A stretch of 64,000 bases of DNA. Origin: an uncultured Alteromonadaceae bacterium (GTDB taxonomy: Bacteria; Pseudomonadota; Gammaproteobacteria; Enterobacterales; Alteromonadaceae). Below the pieces are notes generated by a model, which worked only from the letters and a program-made list of their open reading frames with translations, was not told the origin of the DNA and made no database searches. The first letter of the stretch is position 1. Each line of letters begins with the position of its first letter. The position numbers were made by a program, and so were the translations under genes. Shown piece by piece: positions 8,148 through 17,795 of the stretch. The stretch is taken from the NCBI GenBank assembly GCA_947494925.1, contig CANLWS010000002.1, forward strand, positions 62,001 to 126,000, written 5' to 3'.

Positions 8148-10274
8148 CTAAGCTTCTAACCAAACTGGTACGCCATTTAATACTGCATTACCAGATAACT
8201 CGTCCACCACCATCTCATCTGTGAGGTCATTCACGCTCACCCCAGCATGTTGCTCAGCTACCTTTAGCTTTGCACCCTTTTTATTGTGTCCCCACCCATG
8301 TGGAATTGAAATTACACCCGGCATAATTTTATCAGTGACTTCAGCTTCTATCTGCACTTGACCTACCCTTGAAGACACCTTAATAAATTGACCATCCTGA
8401 ACATTGAACCGTTCAGCATCATTCGGATGCAATTGTGCAGTGCAGCGCTTTGCTCCTTTAACCATTCGACGACTATTGTGTAACCAGGAGTTATTTGACT
8501 TCAGATGTCGCCGTCCTATGAGTTGCAATGTGTCCTGTTCAGCCTGGTTAGCAGAGAAAAAGTGTGATTCAACGCGTTCAAGATCCTGCATAAAATAATC
8601 AAATTCAAGGTGTATAGTCTGGTCCGGATGGTAGATTGCATTGGGTAAATCAGGCTGTAAGGGCCCTAAATCAATTCCATGGGGATTGGCTTCAAGCTTC
8701 TTCAAACTGAGTTGATGTTCACCCTGACCGTACAAGCCGGCCTTTAACATATCATCCACTACGCCTTTGGGTTGTTTGTCCCAAAGGGCAGCGTATTGAG
8801 TGGTATTGCCGCCCCGCAAGACCTCAATTCGCTCAGCTAACGAGAGGTAGATCTGCCAGTCCGTTAAATGCTCCGCAGCCGGTTCAAACAGTGCGGGTGA
8901 ATACTTGGCGAAATTACGAACTGCAAAATTGTGGAATATAATGTCGTAATGATCTCGCTCTAATGCTGTTACCGGCGGCAGAATAATATCCGCATGACGG
9001 GACGTTTCTGTGATGAAAAAGTCCACTGCCACCACAAAATCAAGTTTTTCGAATGCCTTGTCGAGTTGTTCACCATTGGGCGTTGTCAGGATCGGATTAC
9101 CAGCGCCAATCAGCATGGCCTTGATTTGACCTTCACCTTCGGTGGTAATTTCCTCAGCCAAACAAGAAACTGGATACTCACCTGCAAATGCAGGAAGGCC
9201 ACGAACCCGGGATTTAAATTTCCCTAGGCTACCTCTGCCAGCGTGAGGCAAGGTATCCGCTGCTGGCTGAGTAAACATCATGCCGCCTCGTCTATCCAGG
9301 TTTCCGGTCAAAATATTGAACAACATAATTAAATATTGCGTCAGGGTACCAAAAGCCTGAACACTGGCCCCCATTCTACCGTAGCAGACTGCTGAATTGG
9401 CCTGACTAAACTCATCTACAATGGACTCAATCGCCAATGCTTGAATCCCAACATGACCTGCAACTCTGTCGGGAGTATAAGGCGCGACGTAATTTTTTAC
9501 CTGATCCAATTCGGGGATAATTTCCGCTATATCACCGGGGGCAGCCAGACCCTTTTTAAACAATGTATTCAGCATTGAAAGCAAAAGTAATACATCAGAA
9601 CCAGGTTTAATAAAGTGATGTTCGCAACTGATGTCAGCAGTTTCAGACTTTTTCGGGTCAATAACCACCACTTTACCGTTTCTTTGCTGAATCGCCTTCA
9701 GACGTTTCTTAATTTGCGGTACCGTCATGATACTGCCATTTGACGCCAGCGGATTGCCGCCGATAATCATAAAATAATCAGTGTGATCAATATCAGGAAT
9801 AGGAATTTGTTGCTGATGACCGAACAATTGACGACTGACAATATGGTGAGGCAATTGATCAACAGATGTGGCCGAGTAACGGTTGTGAGTCTTCAACACA
9901 CGATAGAAATAAGGACCGAAGAGTATAGACCCCATATTGTGAGCATTGGGGTTCCCAAGGTAGGTGGCTACAGCATCAATACCGTGTTCGTCCTGAATGC
10001 TGACAAAACGCTGGGCAACCTCATCAAAGGCATCTTCCCAGCTAATTTCCCGCCATTCGCCTTCCACCTTCTTTAAGGGTAATTTTATTCTATCCGTATC
10101 CTCATATAGATCTTTCAGCGCGGCTGCTTTGGGGCAAACATGTCCCTGACTAAAAGGGTTTGCTTTGTCACCTGCAATGGACAATATCTCTCTTCCCTGG
10201 GTTTTTACTTCAATGCCACACATGGCTTCACAAAGTGTGCAGGTTGAATAGTGTTTTTTGATTGCTTCAGGCAT
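8148..10274 (-). CDS. Molybdopterin (bis-MGD) oxidoreductase, formate dehydrogenase-like
   Basis: 708-residue molybdoenzyme of the DMSO-reductase superfamily. A [4Fe-4S] site is seen at C12, C15, C19 and C47 (TCTLCEAMCG ... GHVCPKAA). The molybdopterin domains follow, with IIGGNPLASNG, VVVIDPKKSETAD and the C-terminal molydopterin-dinucleotide-binding beta-barrel (about 590-705, from LHPNDAERF onward). In the metal-ligand region (about 131-147, NRYSATSVDQLPHHIVS) there is no Cys or selenocysteine, so the Mo ligand is probably Ser or Asp, unlike typical formate dehydrogenases. There is no Tat signal, so it is likely cytoplasmic. No electron-transfer subunit is adjacent. modABC lies about 6 kb away. 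Substrate not predictable. Confidence 0.88.
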   Translation of the reverse strand: MPEAIKKHYSTCTLCEAMCGIEVKTQGREILSIAGDKANPFSQGHVCPKAAALKDLYEDTDRIKLPLKKVEGEWREISWEDAFDEVAQRFVSIQDEHGIDAVATYLGNPNAHNMGSILFGPYFYRVLKTHNRYSATSVDQLPHHIVSRQLFGHQQQIPIPDIDHTDYFMIIGGNPLASNGSIMTVPQIKKRLKAIQQRNGKVVVIDPKKSETADISCEHHFIKPGSDVLLLLSMLNTLFKKGLAAPGDIAEIIPELDQVKNYVAPYTPDRVAGHVGIQALAIESIVDEFSQANSAVCYGRMGASVQAFGTLTQYLIMLFNILTGNLDRRGGMMFTQPAADTLPHAGRGSLGKFKSRVRGLPAFAGEYPVSCLAEEITTEGEGQIKAMLIGAGNPILTTPNGEQLDKAFEKLDFVVAVDFFITETSRHADIILPPVTALERDHYDIIFHNFAVRNFAKYSPALFEPAAEHLTDWQIYLSLAERIEVLRGGNTTQYAALWDKQPKGVVDDMLKAGLYGQGEHQLSLKKLEANPHGIDLGPLQPDLPNAIYHPDQTIHLEFDYFMQDLERVESHFFSANQAEQDTLQLIGRRHLKSNNSWLHNSRRMVKGAKRCTAQLHPNDAERFNVQDGQFIKVSSRVGQVQIEAEVTDKIMPGVISIPHGWGHNKKGAKLKVAEQHAGVSVNDLTDEMVVDELSGNAVLNGVPVWLEA

Positions 10275-10524
10275 CAGTAAGGTATCCGGATCGAGGCTGT
10301 TAATTTTGTTAACAACTTACCTAGTCCGCTGATTATACACAAGCATCACCGAGGTTTATTAACCCACAATATATGACAAATATACTTATTTTTCATATAG
10401 ATAAGTTCAATAACTCATTCTGAATAATTCCATATTCTAAAAAAAATAAACAATTTTTAAACCTTTTATTCATCAGCTTCGACTTACCCTGTGATTGTTC
10501 TTCAATATTTCAGGAAAAATGCCG
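10275..10524. other. Divergent intergenic region
   Basis: 250 A/T-rich bases between the molybdoenzyme (-) and the efflux operon (+), which must hold promoters for both. A short inverted repeat, ACTTAT (10384-10389) and ATAAGT (10401-10406), is present. I see no convincing -35/-10 pair or known operator. Confidence 0.4.
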
Positions 10525-11823
10525 ATGAAAATCGCAGACACAAGTGGACAGGATGTGGTCCTTACACAAAAACGCAGCAAGAAGCCTTATATTGTTGGTG
10601 GGATTACTTTGATTCTGGTGGTGATCCTATTCGCCTCAGTCGCACCCGCCATTAGCAACTGGTCCAGTTCGGACTCATCCATATCAATAGACCGTTTAAG
10701 GTTGGCGGACGTTACTCGCGGAGATTTTGTACGGGATTTGTCAGTACAGGGGCGCGTAGTCGCAGCAGTGAGTCCAAGGATGTATAGCCCTGCGCAAGGT
10801 ACAATTACTTTTCAAGTCGACGCTGGCGATAGTGTGAGTAAAGGTCAGGTACTGGCAACCATAGATAGTCCCGAGCTGGCTAACCAGCTAAAGCAGGAAC
10901 AGGCCAGTTTACAAAAGTCTAAAATGGAACTGGACAGGGAAAAAATCCAAGCCAAAAAACAAGCGCTACAAAACCAGAAAGCAGTTGATCTTGCCAAGGT
11001 TGCGCTGACTGCCGCAGACAGAGAAAAACGTCGGGCTGATAAGGCTTATCACAGCAACTCCATTAGCCAGATAGACTTCGAAAAATCTCAGGATGATCTG
11101 GAAAATGCATTGTTGGTGCACCAGCATGCTGTCAAAGACGCTGACCTCAACAAAGAAAGCCTTGCTTTCGAAATCCAGACTAAGCAACTACAACTTGACC
11201 GTCAATCTTTACTTGTTGAGGAGCTAAGCCGCAAAGTTGATGAGCTTACCTTACGTTCACCTGTAAATGGCATAGTCGGCAACCTTGCTGTTCAGCAGAA
11301 GAATCAGGTCACTAAAAATCAACCCATACTGAGTGTCGTGGACTTGTCTGAATTTGAATTGGAAGTGGATATTCCTGAAAGTTACGCAGACGACCTGGCA
11401 ATTGGCATGGACGCAGAAGTCAAGCTTAACGGTGAATCGCACCTGGCGAAACTAGTCACTATCTCACCTGAAATTGAGAACAATCAAGTGACTGGGCGGG
11501 TGCGATTTGCCAACCATGATAAGAATGGTAATCCTCTCACTCAACCCGGCGGATTGCGCCAAAACCAGCGACTCACCACCCGTATATTAATGGAACATAA
11601 AAATGATGTGTTGATGGTTCAGCGTGGTCAGTTCCTGGAAAGTGGCAGCGGTCGAATTGCTTATATTGTACAAAATGGAATGGCGCAAAAAACCGCAATT
11701 ACCACGGGTGCAAGAAGCCTTTCCAGTGTCGAGATTATTTCAGGATTGGCACCTGGCGACACCATCATCGTCTCTGGCACTGACCAATTTAACGGTGCAG
11801 ATAAAATTTTAATAACAAATTAA
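10525..11823 (+). CDS. HlyD/MacA-type membrane fusion protein of an ABC exporter
   Basis: About 432-residue periplasmic adaptor. A cytoplasmic N-terminus of about 30 residues and one transmembrane anchor (YIVGGITLILVVILFASVAPA) lead into a lipoyl half (PAQGTITFQVDAGDSVSKGQ), a long coiled coil (about 120-230, rich in Lys/Glu/Gln), the second lipoyl half (LTLRSPVNGIVGNLAVQQ) and beta-barrel/membrane-proximal domains. It should link the downstream permeases to a TolC channel. Start choice: AGGA at 10512-10515 is 9 bases from the ATG at 10525 but only 3 from the ATG at 10519, and a TTG at 10495 would add ten residues, so 10525 is preferred. It is the first gene of a four-gene operon. Confidence 0.9.
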   Translation: MKIADTSGQDVVLTQKRSKKPYIVGGITLILVVILFASVAPAISNWSSSDSSISIDRLRLADVTRGDFVRDLSVQGRVVAAVSPRMYSPAQGTITFQVDAGDSVSKGQVLATIDSPELANQLKQEQASLQKSKMELDREKIQAKKQALQNQKAVDLAKVALTAADREKRRADKAYHSNSISQIDFEKSQDDLENALLVHQHAVKDADLNKESLAFEIQTKQLQLDRQSLLVEELSRKVDELTLRSPVNGIVGNLAVQQKNQVTKNQPILSVVDLSEFELEVDIPESYADDLAIGMDAEVKLNGESHLAKLVTISPEIENNQVTGRVRFANHDKNGNPLTQPGGLRQNQRLTTRILMEHKNDVLMVQRGQFLESGSGRIAYIVQNGMAQKTAITTGARSLSSVEIISGLAPGDTIIVSGTDQFNGADKILITN

Positions 11824-11863
11824 ATCACATTGTCCAGTCGACATATCGATTAAGGAAAGCACT

Positions 11864-12565
11864 ATGCTAAAAATGACAGAAATTAAAAAAGTATTTCGTA
11901 CAGACCTGGTTGAAACTCATGCTCTGAGAGATTTCAATTTGCATGTGGACGAAGGTGATTTTGTTGCCGTGACCGGCCCATCCGGCTCAGGAAAAACCAC
12001 CTTTTTAAACATTGCCGGGCTTTTAGAAACCTTTGAAGGAGGCAGTTATCAATTGGATGGTGAAGATGTCAGCCATTTGAATGACAAGCAGCGTAGCCAG
12101 ATGCGAAATGAAAAAATCGGCTTTATCTTTCAGAGTTTCAATCTGATCCCCGACTTGGACTTGTTTGACAATGTTGATGTACCACTTCGCTATCGCGGTT
12201 TCAATGCTCCCGAACGGCGCAAGCGTATCGAACAGAGCCTTGATCTTGTGGGGTTAGCCAATCGGATGAAGCATCTGCCCTCCCAACTGTCTGGCGGTCA
12301 ACAGCAGCGTGTCGCTATTGCCCGGGCATTAGCCGGCGAACCTCGTTTTTTACTGGCGGATGAGCCAACCGGTAACCTGGATTCAAAAATGGCTAATAGT
12401 GTGATGTCGTTGCTCCAGGATATCAATGATCGCGGTACAACCATTGTTATGGTCACCCATGACCAGGAATTAGCAAGGCAGGCAAAACGCAATATTTATG
12501 TTCGGGACGGCAAAGTGAGTGAACTGCACGAAGTGTCTGAATTGCCAGATGCAGTGACAGCTTAG
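11864..12565 (+). CDS. ABC transporter ATPase (MacB/LolD type)
   Basis: 233-residue nucleotide-binding subunit. Walker A is GPSGSGKTT (about residues 39-47), the Q-loop follows in FIFQSFNLIPDL, the signature is LSGGQQQRVAIARAL (about 142-156), Walker B is FLLADEPTGNLDS (about 163-175), and the switch histidine lies in VMVTHDQE. The sequence is typical of the MacB/LolD/FtsE branch, which powers mechanotransmission-type exporters rather than import. AAGGAAAG ribosome-binding site. It serves the two permeases that follow at 10-base spacings. Confidence 0.94.
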   Translation: MLKMTEIKKVFRTDLVETHALRDFNLHVDEGDFVAVTGPSGSGKTTFLNIAGLLETFEGGSYQLDGEDVSHLNDKQRSQMRNEKIGFIFQSFNLIPDLDLFDNVDVPLRYRGFNAPERRKRIEQSLDLVGLANRMKHLPSQLSGGQQQRVAIARALAGEPRFLLADEPTGNLDSKMANSVMSLLQDINDRGTTIVMVTHDQELARQAKRNIYVRDGKVSELHEVSELPDAVTA

Positions 12566-12575
12566 GGAGAGTCAT

Positions 12576-13886
12576 ATGTTTTCTTACTATCTCCGACTAG
12601 CATTTAAAAGTATCAGACGGAATCCTATTCTAAGTGCACTGATGGTTGCAGCTATCGCTTTGGGTATCGGTTCCAGCATGACAACCATTACCGTAAATTA
12701 TCTGATGTCTGCTAACCCAATCCCTGAAAAAAGTGACGTTTTGTATCACGTTCAGGTGGACAGCTGGGACCCGCACAATGCATTTAATGACGATGATATT
12801 CCCAACCAATTAACCTGGACTGAAGCCACCAACTTGATGGCAGCTAACAAAGCCATGCGACAAACCGCCATGGCAAAAACGGGCGGAATAATTGAACCGT
12901 CAGATCAAGACGTTAAACCATTTGAAGCCTCTGCTCGCCTGGCTTTCGGTGATTTTTTCAGCATGTTCAACGTACCATTTCTGTTTGGCAGCAGCTGGGA
13001 TGCAGAAGCAGACCAAAACCGTTCTCAGGTTATTGTGCTGACGAAACGAATTAACGAGCAGGTTTTCGGTGGCGTAAACTCCGTAGGGGAAACGCTATCC
13101 ATGTTCGGAACTAACTTCCGGGTTGTGGGTGTATTAGATGATTGGCAACCTATGCCCAAGTTCTATGATGTTAACAACGGTGCATTTGACGAATCAGAAG
13201 AAGTGTTTATCCCCTTCTTTCTAAAAGAAGAACTGGAGCTACCTAACTGGGGTAACACTAATTGCTGGAAAAGCCCTGAAGGTGAAGGTTTCAAGGCATT
13301 TCTTCGCTCTGAATGTATCAATTTTCAGATGTGGGTGGAATTGCCTACCCAGAATGACAAAGCAGAATACCTCGATTTTTTAAATAGTTACGTCAGCGAA
13401 CAAAAGGACTTGGGGCGCTTTCCACGTCCGATACAAAATCGTTTGTCCAATGTAATGGAATGGATGGAAGACCAGGAAGTTGTGGCGGATGACGCACAAA
13501 TCATGCTGTGGTTATCACTGATGTTTTTGCTGGTCTGCCTGCTTAATACCATTGGTCTTTTGCTTGCTAAATTTACCGGGAAAGCAGCAGAAATTGGACT
13601 GCGTAGAGCCGTAGGCGCTTCCAAAGGTGATTTATTTTTCCAGCATCTGGTAGAAACCGCATTGATAGGACTACTTGGAGGTGTCTTCGGACTATTGCTT
13701 GCCTTAGTTGGATTAGAAGGAATTAAATCTCTGTACGGAGAGTTTGTGCGCGACCTTGCTGCTCTTGATTTTACCATGGTACTGGTTGGTTTAGTCCTCG
13801 CCCTGGTTTCCAGTATTGCAGCTGGACTCTATCCCACCTGGCGAGCCTGTAATATTGCCCCAGCCAGCCAATTGAAAAGCCAATAA
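12576..13886 (+). CDS. ABC exporter permease, MacB/FtsX type (first)
   Basis: 436-residue inner-membrane subunit with MacB architecture: TM1 (about residues 18-40, ILSALMVAAIALGIGSSM), a large periplasmic domain (about 45-305), and three C-terminal helices of the FtsX domain (about 310-430), including the conserved IGLRRAVGASKGDLF coupling segment and the LYPTWRACNIAPASQLK tail. Unlike E. coli MacB the ATPase is a separate protein. Together with the next permease it likely forms a heterodimer. Preceded by an AGGGAGAG ribosome-binding site, 10 bases after the ATPase gene. Confidence 0.93.
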   Translation: MFSYYLRLAFKSIRRNPILSALMVAAIALGIGSSMTTITVNYLMSANPIPEKSDVLYHVQVDSWDPHNAFNDDDIPNQLTWTEATNLMAANKAMRQTAMAKTGGIIEPSDQDVKPFEASARLAFGDFFSMFNVPFLFGSSWDAEADQNRSQVIVLTKRINEQVFGGVNSVGETLSMFGTNFRVVGVLDDWQPMPKFYDVNNGAFDESEEVFIPFFLKEELELPNWGNTNCWKSPEGEGFKAFLRSECINFQMWVELPTQNDKAEYLDFLNSYVSEQKDLGRFPRPIQNRLSNVMEWMEDQEVVADDAQIMLWLSLMFLLVCLLNTIGLLLAKFTGKAAEIGLRRAVGASKGDLFFQHLVETALIGLLGGVFGLLLALVGLEGIKSLYGEFVRDLAALDFTMVLVGLVLALVSSIAAGLYPTWRACNIAPASQLKSQ

Positions 13887-13896
13887 GGAGAATTCC

Positions 13897-15114
13897 ATGT
13901 TAGAAATAGGACCTATTTTCCGCGCGTTGATGCGCAACAAAGTTGGCGCGATCCTGATAGCAATTCAAATAGCTATCACCATGACAATCATAGTCAACGC
14001 AGTATTTATTATTTATGAACGTAGCCAGAAAATGCAGCGAGAAAGCGGTATTGATGAAGCGAATTCTTTCTATCTTTCCAGTGCCGGATTTGCTGAAAGT
14101 TTCAACGCCAAGGTGTCGATTAAAGAGGATTTGGCTGCACTGAGACAATTGCCAGGTGTAGCCAACGCCATTCAGATTAATGCAATCCCTATTAGCGGAG
14201 GTGGCTGGTCTATGGGTCTGCAAACCCAGGCTGGTGCCGAATATGATGGTGTGGGCGTGGCCGTTTATATGGTTGATGAGCATGGCGTCGATACACTTGA
14301 TTTGGAGATTATTGCAGGTGAAAACTTCTCTCCTTCTGATATTGGCTGGCGAGAAACTGCACAACGTTTATGGCCTGATAAAATCATCATCACCAAATCT
14401 ATGGCTGAAGCATTGTTTCCTGATGATCCGTTCGAAACTGCAGTGGGAAAGACAGTATTTATTAATGATACTGAGCCTATGGTGATAACCGGCATCATCG
14501 ACAAACTGCAGGCTCCTTGGGTTGGTTGGGACAGAGTTGAAAATGCCATGTTATCTCCAGAAAACCTGAACTACGAATCAACCCGCTATTTTATTCGGGC
14601 AGAGCCTGGCCAACGTGATTCTGTGATGAAAAATGTCGAGGAATTTTTAGCAGAAAGTAATACCGGACGCATCATTCGTAGTATGCGCTCTATAGAAGAA
14701 ACACGTGAACGCAGCTATCGGGGAGATAGCGCAATGATCAAAATACTCACTACAGTAATGATCATTTTGACCGTAGTAACAGCGCTTGGAATTGTTGGTC
14801 TCGCAAGCTTTAGCGTGAACAGACGCAAAAAACAAATAGGTACACGCCGCGCACTAGGTGCCAGTCAGGGTGCAATATTGCGCTACTTTATGCTTGAAAA
14901 TTTTCTGATCAGTTCAGTGGGTGTATTTCTTGGTGCTGCCTTGACCGTTGGTCTCAATGTACTGCTGGTCAATCAGTTTGATCTGGATCCCATAGACTGG
15001 TTCTACATTCCCATTGGAATGGTAATACTTTGGATAGTGGGGCAGCTTGCAGTGTTTGGTCCCGCCAAAAAAGCAGCTAACATTGCTCCGGCCATAGCAA
15101 CCAGAACTGTTTAG
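13897..15114 (+). CDS. ABC exporter permease, MacB/FtsX type (second)
   Basis: 405-residue paralogue of the preceding permease. TM1 is at about residues 15-38 (VGAILIAIQIAITMTIIVNA), a MacB-type periplasmic domain spans about 45-275, and the FtsX helices (about 285-400) include GTRRALGASQGAIL and end in FGPAKKAANIAPAIATRTV. Strong AAGGAG ribosome-binding site 10 bases after the previous gene. Last gene of the adaptor-ATPase-permease-permease operon, a layout used for export of peptides, lipids or antimicrobials. Cargo unknown; no peptide or biosynthetic gene is next to it. Confidence 0.93.
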   Translation: MLEIGPIFRALMRNKVGAILIAIQIAITMTIIVNAVFIIYERSQKMQRESGIDEANSFYLSSAGFAESFNAKVSIKEDLAALRQLPGVANAIQINAIPISGGGWSMGLQTQAGAEYDGVGVAVYMVDEHGVDTLDLEIIAGENFSPSDIGWRETAQRLWPDKIIITKSMAEALFPDDPFETAVGKTVFINDTEPMVITGIIDKLQAPWVGWDRVENAMLSPENLNYESTRYFIRAEPGQRDSVMKNVEEFLAESNTGRIIRSMRSIEETRERSYRGDSAMIKILTTVMIILTVVTALGIVGLASFSVNRRKKQIGTRRALGASQGAILRYFMLENFLISSVGVFLGAALTVGLNVLLVNQFDLDPIDWFYIPIGMVILWIVGQLAVFGPAKKAANIAPAIATRTV

Positions 15115-15132
15115 TGGCTCACATAAGGCTGC

Positions 15133-16026
15133 TCAATGACTCAAGTGTAGAATCAGTGCTAACGTGAGCGGCGTTAATAGAGTCGCCGCGACATTTAGTG
15201 CCATAGCAGGGATAGCTATGGTCTTCTCTGGCCGACGTTTGAGTATCACCCAACTAACTATGCTGAGCGACCAGAAGGGTAGCGTCACCAATACTATTGC
15301 ATTGGACATCATTGACGCCAATGTTAACAGGCATGCCCCCGCCATTAAGGTAAACAGCAGATAAACCTTTAAACTTGCAGATACGCCAAATTGGATAGGA
15401 AAAGTGACTCGACCTATTGTTTTATCTGCAGAGATATCTGGGATTTGATTAACCAACAACAGGTTATTAACCATAAAGAATGGAATAAATGCTAAGGCAA
15501 TTCCGGTTAATGACAATGTCTGGCTCAACACCCATTCAGTGCCGAACATCATCAGTGGTCCAAAGGCTAAACCTGGTGCGAGCAGACATAGTAAAGGTTT
15601 CTTGTTGACCCAATTTGTATATACGACAATGAGCAAAACGCCGAGCACACCCAACGGGAAAAGTGCCCAACCTATATTAAATATGAAATACGTGCCTACC
15701 AGGATAGTGCCCGCCAGACTAAGTATAGCCAGCAGCAAGACCGATTTTTCGGCCTTCGGTTCAGCAACAAGTGCTCCGCTGCCGCCACTGAAAGGTGTTT
15801 TCGTGGTTATAGCGTCCAGTCCACTGTGAAAATCAATATACTCATTAAAGGTATTGACGCTGACATGTGCCAATACGCCTGCGATCAATATGAGTATCAG
15901 ATGGAATAAATCTAGCTGCGTCCCATTTAACAAGGGACTGGCAGCCAGATAAATGCAGATTGGCGATAACAGTAAAAAAGGTGGCCTGCTGGACATTAAT
16001 GTTGCTTTAAAATGAGTGAAAAGCAT
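15133..16026 (-). CDS. UbiA-family prenyltransferase (MenA-like)
   Basis: 297-residue integral membrane protein with about eight or nine helices. The first Asp-rich prenyl-diphosphate/Mg2+ motif is NEYIDFHSGLD (about residues 61-71) and the second is in QIPDISADKTIGRVTFP (about 194-210), as in UbiA enzymes that attach an isoprenoid chain to an aromatic ring. The SGLD form of the first motif is closest to MenA (1,4-dihydroxy-2-naphthoate prenyltransferase) relatives. No men genes are nearby, so the acceptor is unproven. It follows modC on the same strand with a gap of 30 bases and may be read from the same transcript. Confidence 0.82.
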   Translation of the reverse strand: MLFTHFKATLMSSRPPFLLLSPICIYLAASPLLNGTQLDLFHLILILIAGVLAHVSVNTFNEYIDFHSGLDAITTKTPFSGGSGALVAEPKAEKSVLLLAILSLAGTILVGTYFIFNIGWALFPLGVLGVLLIVVYTNWVNKKPLLCLLAPGLAFGPLMMFGTEWVLSQTLSLTGIALAFIPFFMVNNLLLVNQIPDISADKTIGRVTFPIQFGVSASLKVYLLFTLMAGACLLTLASMMSNAIVLVTLPFWSLSIVSWVILKRRPEKTIAIPAMALNVAATLLTPLTLALILHLSH

Positions 16027-16056
16027 GGCAAGTCTTAAAAAATGAACAGGTGGAGC

Positions 16057-17118
16057 TTAACTTATCACAGCGACGCTCTTTACTTGCGCAAAAATAGCCA
16101 TTCCTTGTTTTAAATCAAGCTCTTGTACCGACTTGGAGGTTATTCGACTCAATAGCGTATGACCGTTAATGTCCAATTTCAACATGACTTGTCCATTGCT
16201 GGTATCATGCATTTCAGACAATGTCGCAGGAATAATATTTAATACGCTGGTTTTTTCCGGTTTACACAAACACACGCTAACATCTTTAGCAAAAATTCTG
16301 ATACGTAGATTGTCGGTATCAAGAGTACTGCGGGCGCTTACCCATAACTCACCAATTTGACTGTTCAGGCGAAACAGGTGCGCCTGCTCATCGTATTCCA
16401 CACGGCTTGCCTGAATGAGACTTTGCGCCTCTTCATCGGTGCCAAGAGGTGAATCCAATAATGTAAACAATTCCGCTGTTTTACCTGAGTTCAGCACATT
16501 TCCTTTATCAAGCAACACCAGAAAATCAGAAATTCGCGCAACTTCCAGTCTCGAATGTGACACGTAAATTATCGGGATAGAGAGCTGACTATGTAACTTC
16601 TCAAGGTAAGGCATAAATTCGTCTTTTAGCCGCTGATCGAGTGAAGACAAGGGTTCGTCCATCAACAGTAGTTTTGGCCCACTGGCCAATGCACGAACGA
16701 TGGCAACTCGCTGAGCTTCGCCACCTGAAAGAGTATTACAGCGTCGCTCAATTAAAGACTGTACCCCTAATAGTTCGACTAGTTCTTTCACATCTGATGC
16801 GGGATTTGAGGCCCGATTCACAGCATAATCTATATTCTGCCTCACATTCAGATGGGTAAACAAACCCGGTTGTTGAAACACGTATCCAATTGAACGTCTA
16901 TGGACTGGCACAAATACTGACCCATCCTGAAAAGTCTGCCCATTGCAAACAATTCGACCGTTTTCATGATTATCCAGTCCCGCTATTGCTCTGAGCAAGG
17001 ATGTTTTACCTGCACCTGACGGACCAAATATTGCGCTAACACCAGTCCCTGGGAGCATAAGATCGACATCCAGGTTTAAACTGTCCAACGCCACCTTTAC
17101 GCGAATTTCCAGACTCAT
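16057..17118 (-). CDS. modC: Molybdate ABC transporter ATP-binding protein ModC
   Basis: 353-residue ATPase driving molybdate (or tungstate) import. Walker A GPSGAGKTSLLRAIAGL (about residues 31-47), signature LSGGEAQRVAIVRAL (about 128-142), Walker B LLLMDEPLSSLD (about 149-160), switch His in YVSHSR. A C-terminal mop/TOBE domain (about 285-350) characteristic of ModC senses oxyanion. The start overlaps the modB stop by 4 bases (ATGA), showing translational coupling. The modABC operon has no modE regulator in the window. Confidence 0.96.
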   Translation of the reverse strand: MSLEIRVKVALDSLNLDVDLMLPGTGVSAIFGPSGAGKTSLLRAIAGLDNHENGRIVCNGQTFQDGSVFVPVHRRSIGYVFQQPGLFTHLNVRQNIDYAVNRASNPASDVKELVELLGVQSLIERRCNTLSGGEAQRVAIVRALASGPKLLLMDEPLSSLDQRLKDEFMPYLEKLHSQLSIPIIYVSHSRLEVARISDFLVLLDKGNVLNSGKTAELFTLLDSPLGTDEEAQSLIQASRVEYDEQAHLFRLNSQIGELWVSARSTLDTDNLRIRIFAKDVSVCLCKPEKTSVLNIIPATLSEMHDTSNGQVMLKLDINGHTLLSRITSKSVQELDLKQGMAIFAQVKSVAVIS

Positions 17119-17795
17119 GACAAGCGCATCCTGGCTTGTCTGTTAATGCCATACACTACTACCAGCATAATGAATGATAATCCCAAAAGTAGCGCGGACA
17201 AAGCGTGGGCTTGTTGATATTGCAAAGACTCGACATGATCATAAATGGCGATGGAAATTACCTGAGTTTCACCCGGGATATTGCCTCCTATCATCAAAAC
17301 AACACCAAATTCTCCCAAAGTATGGGCGAAACCAAGTACTGCGGCAGTGAGAAGACCGGGCCGGGCCAATGGCAAGATTACAGTAACCAATCTGTCTATG
17401 GGACCAGCTCCCAATGTTGCTGCAACCTCAAGGGGTCTTTTGCCAATAGCTGAAAAAGCATTTTGTAGGGGCTGCACCACAAATGGAAAAGAGTAGATCA
17501 TTGAACCTATTACCAGACCACTAAAACTGAATGCCAGCCCTTGTCCGGTCAGTAAAATTGACAACTTCCCGAGCAAGCCGTTTGAACCAAGTAGCAGAAG
17601 CAGGTAAAAGCCCAGTACTGTTGGAGGTAATATTAAAGGCAGTGCAACCATAGCCTCTACGATAAATTTGTAGCGCCAACGTGAGTTCGCCAACCACCAA
17701 GCCAGAGGGACACAAAACAAAAGTAATAAAGTGGTGGATACCGCCGCCAGTTTGAAGGTCAGAAATAACGCGCTAAGATCTGATTGACTAAACAT
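17115..17795 (-). CDS. modB: Molybdate ABC transporter permease ModB
   Basis: 226-residue inner-membrane permease with five to six helices. The EAA coupling loop GKRPLEVAATLGAGPIDRLV (about residues 137-156) is typical of binding-protein-dependent importers. The family segment LPLILPPTVLGFYLLLLLG (about 51-69) and LGEFGVVLMIGGNIPGETQV (about 183-202) are diagnostic of ModB. The start codon overlaps the modA stop by one base and its end overlaps modC by 4, so the three are one coupled unit. Confidence 0.96.
   Translation of the reverse strand: MFSQSDLSALFLTFKLAAVSTTLLLLFCVPLAWWLANSRWRYKFIVEAMVALPLILPPTVLGFYLLLLLGSNGLLGKLSILLTGQGLAFSFSGLVIGSMIYSFPFVVQPLQNAFSAIGKRPLEVAATLGAGPIDRLVTVILPLARPGLLTAAVLGFAHTLGEFGVVLMIGGNIPGETQVISIAIYDHVESLQYQQAHALSALLLGLSFIMLVVVYGINRQARMRLS

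Noticed and set aside
8148-10274. Selenocysteine-containing formate dehydrogenase
   Set aside because: No in-frame TGA in the ligand region and no Cys there; the enzyme is not a typical Fdh.
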